Positions 57,624 to 64,000 of a DNA stretch of 64,000 nucleotides are shown here, piece after piece. The notes under the pieces were generated by a model. It searched no databases and was not told the DNA's origin. It worked only from the letters and a program-made list of their open reading frames with translations. The stretch lies in NCBI GenBank assembly GCA_930367215.1, contig OV884056.1, forward strand, positions 127,384,845 to 127,448,844, in the 5' to 3' direction. This DNA comes from Pollenia angustigena (lineage: Eukaryota; Arthropoda; Insecta; Diptera; Polleniidae). Both the position numbers and the translations under genes were made by a program. Position 1 is the first letter of the stretch, and each line of letters begins with the position of its first letter.

Positions 57624-60600
57624 ATGGAGGGGTTTGTTATCTTCCAGTTTAATTGCCAAGGTGCATACGCGGTAATGTGTGAGTTGGGACAGGCGATGCG
57701 ATGTCGTGGAGTTCGTTTTGCACTTTTGCAGGAACCATATTTCGTGGATGGCTGTGTTAGGGGCTTGCCAGGGGGGATGCGAGTTTATACGGAGTGCGGG
57801 GGAAACTCGGCTATAGTAGTTCATGATAGGGACATGGACGTAATGTTAGTTAGCAGTAGGCAGTGGGGGGTCTGCATTTCTGTGGAATGCAGTTTTGGGA
57901 AGATGTTGTTGGCTTGCATCTACTGTGTAGGTAGGGAGCCTTTGGACGCATACTTAGGTTACATGGATACGGTGCTACTCTCTGGGAGTAGCATTCCGAT
58001 TATCCTCGGACTTGACGCAAACGCATGTTCTCGTATGCCCAGGAACGTTTCTGGTCATCCGAACTACATGCGAGGAGTCGTGCTTAGCGAATGGCTGGTC
58101 ACAAAGTGCCTCATTGTTGTTAATGAGCCGAGTGATTTATACACTTTCGATGGTCCAAATGGAGTTAGTGACATTGACGTAACGCTCGCGAATAGCGCGG
58201 CTTTGACGACTTTTGAACTTAGGTGGAGGGTTTGTGACGATTGGGGAGTAAGTGATCATAATCCGATCGAGATTATGGTCACCTTACGAGAACGGACGAG
58301 GGAGACGCCTCTGCCTCTTAGATGGCGGAGTAACGGTGTGGACTGGGACAATTATGCTAACGCGCCCGCTGGGTGACTATAGGCACTGACGATAGATGAC
58401 CAGGTCAGCATGGTTAATCGGTGTTTATTAACCGTTAATGATGCCGTGCTAGGTCGTTGTGTTCGAACGACACCTAGCAAGGTCAAATGGTGGACGGGCG
58501 AGTTGGAGCGGACGAAAAGGTCCGTCAGGCACCTCAGGAGGTTGTTCCAGAGGGCCAGACGTACCGGTTCTGACGATCTCGCTTTGCGCAAGTCCACTTA
58601 TTTGTCTGCCCTAAAGACGTACAAGGACATGATTCTTAGGATAAAGGAGGACGATTGGAGGAGATTCGTACAGGACAACAGGGATGACCCTTGGGGTACG
58701 GTTTACCGTATTTGCAGGGGTAGGAGAAAAGTAGCTGACGTTGCTTGCCTCCGGGTTGACAATGTTGAATTGTCCTCTTGGAGGGAATGCGCTGACACAC
58801 TGTTGGGGGTTTTCTTCCCAGGGACGGAGGTAGTTGATCGTTCCCCTGTTATACGGGATTCCGTCGGCCCTCCCGACTTGGAAAGGTCGGAGGTTTCGGA
58901 CAGTATTTGCCGTGTCAAGAGTAGGAAATCACCGGGTATTGATGGTATGACTGGAGAGATGGCTAAGGCCATATGGAAGGCCATACCGGAATACTTGGAG
59001 TCAATCTTTGGGAAGTGTCTGAGTGAGGGCTATTTCCCTAGGGCCTGGAAGTCTGCTCGTGTTGTTGTTCTCCTGAAGTCTCCTGATAGAGTGAGGAATG
59101 ATCCTCGCTCTTATCGGGGCATCAGTCTCCTCCCAGTACTTGGAAAAGTGCTTGAGAGGATAATGGTGACGCGACTGAAGGAGGATAGCACTGAGCCGAC
59201 TTCTGAGTACCAGTTTGGATTTAGGGAGGGGAGATCCGTAGAAACTGCGTGGCTGCATGTTAAGCAGTGCGTTAGTAATGCTTCTGACAAGTATGTGCTG
59301 GGAGTGTTTGTCGATTTCAAGGGTGCGTTTGACCATCTCCACTGGAATGCGGTTCATGACAGACTACGTAGTGTGGGTTGTCGTGAGCTTGACTTGTGGA
59401 GAAGTTACTTTAGCTGCAGAAAAGCTTGTGTGGTTGGTGCCAGCGGCACAGCTTGGAGGGACGTAACTCGGGGGTGCCCGCAGGGTTCTGTCTGTGGTCC
59501 TGTTATATGGAACCTCATGATGGATCCATTGTTGGCACGTCTGAGCCGTCTCTGCAATCTGTGCGCATATGCAGATGATTTGCTTGTTTTGCTCGAGGGA
59601 CAGTCTCATGCTGATCTGGAGGCGAAGGGTGAGCAGGTCATGCGCATAGTTAATGAATGGGGTGCACAAGTCGGTGTTGAGATTAATCTTGACAAGACTG
59701 TGATAATGCTGCTCAAGGGCAGATTGTCTAGTGCACGTCCTCCTGTCATTAAATCTGGTATCGTTAGTCTCAGATATGTGACTCAGGTCAAGTATCTGGG
59801 AATAATGATGGGTGAGCGGATGAACTTTTTGGTTCATCTGGCTCATGTAAGGGAGAAGCTGACTGCTGTCGTTGGTAAGGTCAAACGCATACTGAGGAGT
59901 GACTGGGGCCTCAGCAGGCGTGCTGTTCGAACCATTTATGGCGGGCTGTTCGTTGCATGCGCAGCGTATGGTGCGCCTGTATGGTACGAAACAGTTATGA
60001 CTGTTGTTGGTCGCAAAAAGGTGCTTACTTGTCAGAGGGTTGCTATGCTTGCTTGCATGCCGGTCTGTCGTACTGTTTCTACAGATGCTCTTCAGGTCTT
60101 GCCTTAGAGGTGATACACCGTGCTATCGCCTATAAGATCAAGAAGGGGCTGCCACTTCTTGCGCATGATTGGCTTTCTGCTGTTGACGTGGTGAATAGGG
60201 AGAGTAGGGAAATCAAGGTGATGTTAGCCGATCACCTTGATTCTAGGTGGAGGACGCGCTGGATGGACTCTGACAAGGGTCGTGTCACGTATGCTTTTAT
60301 ACGGGATGCGCCCTTCGTACGCGGGCGCCCAGATTTTGGCTTCGGCCTTAGTCTGGGGTTCTTACTGACCGGACATGGCTCACTCAATGCATTTTTCATA
60401 AGAGGGCCTTGTCAGACACTTCGGACTGTGGGTGTGGGAGGGGAACCGAGGACGTATGGCACGTTATTGCTGAGTGTCATTACTATGATGACATTAGGGA
60501 CTTAGATAGTATGGGCATCACTCATACTGGGGCGGGTTGGGATTATAGTAGGGCCTTAGAGGACGATCGGACGTTGGGGAGGTTGGGGCAATTTGCCCAG

Positions 60601-60630
60601 GAGGTTTTTACTAGGAGAAGACGGAGTTAG
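57624..60630 (+). pseudogene. ORF2 of B5: RT core intact in one frame, flanks broken
   Basis: The endonuclease is open 57624-58376 with N10, E37, LDANA and SDH. It has a 15-base in-frame loss after ACSRM (near 58034), removing WFSKM. The 23-base deletion near 58358 and a one-base loss at 58382 break the link to RT. From 58410 to 60107, 565 codons are open: linker, KSPGIDGMTGE (173-183), RGISLLPVLGKVLERI (236-251), motif A with Asp 302 (FVDFKGAFDH), RGCPQGS (354-360) and YADD (387-390). A deletion near 60101 and a one-base loss near 60396 disrupt the C-terminal part; the finger CGCGRGTEDVWHVIAEC is readable to 60630. Confidence 0.9.
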
Positions 60631-61618
60631 TGGAGGCGGTTACTCACAGTCATCTTGCTGTTGTTTCTGAGGTCGGTTGCTGATTATGGTGGATCTTGCT
60701 GATTTGATGGATGGCAATTTGTCCTGGCTGCTGTTGCTTGTGCCGTGGCATTCTCACCTCTGGCTTCCTTGGGGGCTGGAGATGGGAATGTCGTGGTGGA
60801 GTAGCGGCAAGCTGTGACTGATTCCGGAACGACCCCCTGCTCTACGTTTCTGTATATTTGCTGCTGTCCTACCGTTGTTACGACGTTGCTGGGCATTTGT
60901 GACCATTGAGTCTCTCGTGAGGGTGACTGTGTTTTTTTTTGTCCTTGTGGTCATTGTTTGTGCGTGATGTCCCTTGCTGGTGTCACGCGAGGTGGCCAAA
61001 GTATCGCTCGTGAGAGCGGCTGTTTATTGTTTTTGTGTATCGTCTATGGTGATGTATAGTCTCTTTATGTGGATGTATGTTCCAGTGTCGCTGTGTCGCA
61101 GTTTGCAGTGTAGCTGTGTTGCTGTGTTGCTGGTTGCTGGTTGCTGTCGTGTGTGCTGCAGTCTGCTGTGGGCCACCAGTCCCGGTACCGTTTGGGGTCC
61201 AACTGGTAGTAGTTTAGGCTACGAAGCTGACCGAAGTCTTTATTCGGTGCCACGGGAACCAGGGTGCCCTTGGGACCTCGGTCCCAACCTGGTTATGGTG
61301 AGGCTACTTCGGGGGAGTAACGTGGTGGTTGTAGTTTAATACCCATATCGCGGGTAGAGTAATTTATTGCTCGGTGTGGAGTTGCATTGCAACCGGTTGC
61401 CATTTGACCATAAAATGGTAGGAGTGTTAGATAGGCTCCGCCCTTCACCGAGGGGGATGAAGTGTCCAAATGCACGGATTCGAAGTCGGTACCCTTTCTC
61501 TGGTGCCACAGTTTGTGGCGAAGGAGGATGGGGCGATGGTCACGCATGTTTTGACCCTGTGTTAAGTGCACCGTGAGGAAGGGTCTTCGGACGATGATCA
61601 CGTAAAAGCTGACAAATC
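60631..61618 (+). other. 3' UTR of B5
   Basis: As in the other B copies, with a 42-base-scale loss near 60655, an extra GTTGCTG unit near 61136 and changes in the terminal part (GAGGCTACTTCGGGGG, so the CCCC side of one hairpin is lost; end AAAGCTGACAAATC). No gene is seen. Confidence 0.75.
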
Positions 61619-61630
61619 TGTCCCTATCTA
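61619..61630 (+). repeat. Partial R1 target duplication after B5
   Basis: TGTCCCTATCTA, then TTAACAG instead of CT. Either the duplication was shorter or the right part was lost or mutated. Confidence 0.75.
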
Positions 61631-61847
61631 TTAACAGTAGGAGTGTTAGATAGGCTCCGCACCTCACCAAGGTGGAAGCAGTGGCCGTACATACATCTGC
61701 TTTATTTGGTACCCTTGAACATTTGGTCGCGGCTTTGTAGCGAGGTGTTCAAGGGGGCGGTGATCAGCGCCTATTTCTCCGATCCTGTGTTAAGAGCACC
61801 GTGCGGTCAGGTCTAAGGACGATACCACGTTAATCATTTTCGGATTC
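61631..61847 (+). mobile_element. 5'-truncated R1-like 3' end, third lineage (C)
   Basis: 217 bases ending just before another target copy. GTTAGATAGGCTCCGCACCTCACCAAGGTGGAAGC is shared with family A and GTGTTAAGAGCACCGTG with family B, but the rest has diverged. It has a perfect 10-base stem, 61712-61721 with 61746-61755, enclosing TCGC 61727-61730 with GCGA 61740-61743. This is the same position and shape as the stems in A and B but with different bases. Strong 5' truncation is typical of target-primed reverse transcription. Confidence 0.75.
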
Positions 61848-61859
61848 TGTCCCTATCTA
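61848..61859 (+). repeat. Partial R1 target duplication after fragment C
   Basis: TGTCCCTATCTA followed by TT. Confidence 0.75.
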
Positions 61860-62254
61860 TTAGGGGTCAAGTTGCATGTTCAGAAGGAAGCCTTCGGGAA
61901 TGCCTTCAACGTGACAACATGTGCCTAAATTTGCCTCCTCGTGGCGACCCCTGGGCATCTGTTTTTCAGATGGCGAAAAATTAAGGCTCTAGGTGAGGTC
62001 ATCCTAAGACTGTTGGGGTCTGAAAGCTTAATGCTCTTGATGTCTTCGGACATTAATAGAGTGGTTTGGTTATCTGGTGCCTCGGGCAATCAGTGAGCCC
62101 CGGTGACACGGCACCGACTGATTGAGTGGTTGAGGTTCTCTCTACTTCCGGTGGAGCCCCTCGATTACTCAGGGTATCCAGAAAATAATTATCAATCTTA
62201 ATACATGCAATTTGTGGTATTATTACGTCCCTTGTCGTGTTGTCATGGTAGTTT

Positions 62255-62434
62255 GGGTGAGCTGGGTGCTCATAATGCGTTGGAGCCTTTCGGCTGAGGA
62301 GAGCTGGGTGCTCCGTGCGTTGGAGGCCTGAGGTCATGGGTGAGCTGGGTGCTCATGGCGTTGGAGCCTTTCGGATGGAGAGAGCTGGGTGCTCCGTGCG
62401 TTGGAGGCCGGAAGGTTATGGGTGAGCTGGGTGC
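62255..62434 (+). repeat. Short tandem repeat, unit about 41 bases (83-base dimer)
   Basis: GAGCTGGGTGCTC-GCGTTGGAG recurs about every 41 bases, four full times plus a partial fifth. Alternate units differ (GCCTTTCGG against GCCTGAGGTCATGGGT), so the true period is about 83 bases with two copies and a short start of a third at 62420. It lies inside fragment D. Confidence 0.8.
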
Positions 62435-62980
62435 GAGTGGAGTTGCGTTGGGCTATCCATGACAGTATTAGTTCCGTTAATTGTGGTTTGTACCCGTATA
62501 TGTCTAGTATATGTATAGGTGGTCCGTTTTGCATTGGGTGGTGGTGCGGTCTAAGTAGCCCTTAGTTAGTACTCTTTGGACGAAAGCTAGGGTGTGGAAG
62601 GACCAATCTACTGCCGATGCGGGAGTGGTCCGTAGTAGTGTAGGTATTGATGTGAACGTAGTTACGTGACGGTCAATATTTAATTAGTACGCTTCCATGG
62701 CTAGTAATGCAACTGTTAGTCCAGGAGCAGCTCTGTGTGAACGGATGGTTGACTGAAAATTCTATATTGGGGCGTCACGGCCGCATCTTCTTTTTCCTGT
62801 GGATTAAGTATTGTTTTATGTACTGTGTACTCTTATAATACATTAAAATTGCATGCATTGAGATTGAAGGATGATTGATTATTTGGAATGCCTTTGTAAT
62901 TGAGGGTTAGTAGAGAGATACACGAGGTGGCTGTGGTTGTGCCTAAAGTTACGCAGGCACCGCTACAGGTTACGCATTTT
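62435..62980. other. Non-coding stretch, nothing recognised
   Basis: No reading frame, RNA gene or repeat is recognised apart from one hairpin (GGACCA/TGGTCC). It may be part of fragment D or old flanking DNA. Confidence 0.4.
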
Positions 62981-63187
62981 AAGTAGTAGACGTTAGATAG
63001 CTCGAACTTCTAAACAAGGAGGTATATATAATCCAACAATCATATATACATTTGCGACCTATATGTGTATTGTAACCCAACACATATGGGGGCATTTGGT
63101 AAGTTCTCAATATAATACACCCATGAGCTTGAGCTCTCACATGCAATTATGTCTTACGACTGGTATGCATGTAAAACTCCGGACATC

Positions 63188-63305
63188 TGTCCCTATCTAT
63201 CATAGTACTGGTAAGCATGTAAAACTCGGACTTCTGTCCCTATCTAAATTCGTCATAGTACACAGGTATGCATGTAAAACGTATACATTTTCCCAATCTA
63301 TCCCA
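63188..63305 (+). mobile_element. Two very short R1-like 3' ends (E, F), each preceded by a target copy
   Basis: After TGTCCCTATCTATC (63188) come about 33 bases, TCATAGTACTGGTAAGCATG and then TAAAACTCGGACTTC, ending at a second TGTCCCTATCTA (63235-63246). Then comes CGTCATAGTACACAGGTATG followed by CATGTAAAACG and a degraded CCAATCTATCC. Both match the last 40 bases of family A. They look like extremely truncated insertions at successive target copies, or a slippage product of such an end. Confidence 0.75.
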
Positions 63306-64000
63306 CTATCAGGTCTGTGAAAGTTCATATTATTTTGTTCAAAATATTTAAAAAATGTATACTTTTACTTTTATTCATACTTTGATAAAACTAATATTAA
63401 GGATAAATACATATAAATATAAAATTTACAAGAAAATATTTTTATACAAATAATGCAAAAATTATATTAAGTTAAAATTTTGTGCTTTTTGGTTAATAAA
63501 TTTAATATGGAAAAACTGATATTAAGGAAAAATACATATAAATATAAAATTTACAAGCAAATATCTTTATACAAATAATGGAAAAATTATATTAAGTGAA
63601 AATTTGTGCTTTTTGGTTAATAAAGTTAATATGGAAAAACTGATATTAGGGAAATGAAAGCATAAAATTTTTATTTTGTAAAAAAAATTCACAATTTTTA
63701 AAAAATTTGGATTTTTCTTTTTTAAATTATTTACATGGATTAATATTGTTTTTTTGCAAAAAGAATTTTTAAAAAATTTTCATTTTTCACATTTTTATCA
63801 ACATTATTCAAAACGAATTTATCCCTAATATCACTTTGTGCAATTTTCAAAAAAAAATCCACAATTTTCAAAAAATTCAAAATTTTTTCTATCAAATTTT
63901 TAGTTTAGCTTAACGAAAAAATTTTATTTAGAACCGAAGTTATGAATTTTTTAATTTTTCAAAAACTGAAATGTGAGGGAAAGTTACTAGTAACTATCTA
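63300..64000. other. AT-rich flanking DNA
   Basis: Composition changes sharply from G/T-rich to strongly AT-rich, with long A and T runs and no reading frame. It is outside the R1 array and is probably the old chromosomal flank or another satellite. Confidence 0.6.
63391..63660. repeat. AT-rich tandem repeat, unit about 125 bases
   Basis: CTAATATTAAGGATAAATAC at 63391 recurs as CTGATATTAAGGAAAAATAC at 63516 and starts again at 63640. Between them ATATAAATATAAAATTTACA, TTATACAAATAAT and TGTGCTTTTTGGTTAATAAA recur in order. There are two full copies and the start of a third. The unit may continue as a longer satellite outside the window. Confidence 0.82.

Larger units (their letters stand above)
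55780..61618 (+). mobile_element. R1-clade retrotransposon, family B, copy B5 (most complete B copy, last of the array)
   Basis: 5,839 bases. It has the best-preserved ORF1 body and RT core of family B and is the rightmost full-length element. Its 3' boundary reads TGTCCCTATCTATT, not TGTCCCTATCTACT, and it is followed by truncated fragments of other lineages, so it marks the array edge. Confidence 0.92.
61860..63187 (+). mobile_element. Non-coding region between two R1 target copies, probably diverged R1-like 3' end(s) (D)
   Basis: There is no coding region. The left part is rich in hairpins: GGGGTC 61863-61868 with GACCCC 61946-61951; CATCTG 61956-61961 with CAGATG 61967-61972; ATGTC-TTCG-GACAT 62040-62053; CAATCAGT 62087-62094 with ACTGATTG 62117-62124; GGACCA 62600-62605 with TGGTCC 62626-62631. 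The right end has GTTAGATAG near 62991, a stem ATATGTG 63061-63067 with CACATAT 63081-63087, and a tail CATGCAATTATGTC...GCATGTAAAAC that matches family A. The right end is clearly R1-like. Whether the left 1 kb belongs to the same element is uncertain. Confidence 0.55.

Noticed and set aside
1..61618. CRISPR array or integron because of regularly spaced identical 14-mers
   Set aside because: Spacing is 5-6 kb and the units are retrotransposons.
61631..63000. tRNA or 5S-like genes among the hairpins
   Set aside because: No cloverleaf with conserved A- and B-box words could be fitted.
1..63305. Telomeric R1-clade element such as TRAS or SART in telomere repeats
   Set aside because: No TTAGG repeats at boundaries; the separator is the rDNA target instead.
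1..64000. Host protein-coding gene inside the window
   Set aside because: All conserved coding belongs to R1 ORF1 or ORF2; the right flank has no substantial frame.

Overview
The window is almost entirely a head-to-tail array, all on the + strand, of non-LTR retrotransposons of the R1 clade, the arthropod family that normally inserts into one site of the 28S rRNA gene. Three things support this. Each full-length unit has a gag-like ORF1 with three zinc knuckles, followed by an ORF2 with an N-terminal APE-type endonuclease, a reverse transcriptase and a C-terminal CxC-H-C finger. There is no LTR. At nine boundaries between units lies exactly the same 14 bases, TGTCCCTATCTACT, which is the R1 target-site duplication from 28S rDNA as I remember it. 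No other 28S sequence is present. The host is therefore probably an insect or other arthropod; I cannot name the species. I see no host gene.

Two R1 lineages alternate. Family A has an 819-base T/G-rich 5' leader with a 127-base internal repeat, and its ORF1 begins MSVVVKRKGEK. Family B has a shorter leader, and its ORF1 is rich in Ala, Gly and Val. The order is B1 (cut by the window start, 1-3157), A1 (3172-9305), B2 (9320-14713), A2 (14728-20861), B3 (20876-26688), A3 (from 26703, broken near 32150), A4 (3' half, to 34573), a B-type 3' UTR piece (34574-35292), A5 and A6 (repeats of A3 and A4, 35307-43599), B4 (43614-49495), A7 (49510-55765) and B5 (55780-61618). B1-A1 and B2-A2 form an A+B dimer repeating every 11,556 bases. 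A later 8,604-base tandem duplication (25970-34573 and 34574-43177) is superimposed, with a GGT microhomology at its joint.

Right of B5 the array decays into short 3' ends of related elements (61631-63300). Each of these ends at a full or partial copy of the rDNA target. Beyond lies AT-rich DNA with a roughly 125-base tandem repeat, up to the window end.

No copy is intact. ORF1 and ORF2 carry frameshifts, stops and small deletions, many between short direct repeats, and groups of neighbouring copies share the same lesions. B5 keeps the longest open reverse transcriptase with all catalytic motifs. A3, A5 and A7 keep an undamaged endonuclease domain.

The most interesting signal is in the 3' UTRs. 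Although A and B have diverged, both can fold into the same series of hairpins, with several compensatory base changes, and a third lineage (61631-61847) supports one long stem. This looks like a conserved RNA structure for recognition of the transcript by the element's own reverse transcriptase. Other notable points are a second A-family 3' UTR module built from two degenerate copies of the ORF2 C-terminus, 1- or 2-base stop-restart spacing between ORF1 and ORF2, and a possible initiator motif spanning the target duplication and the element 5' end.
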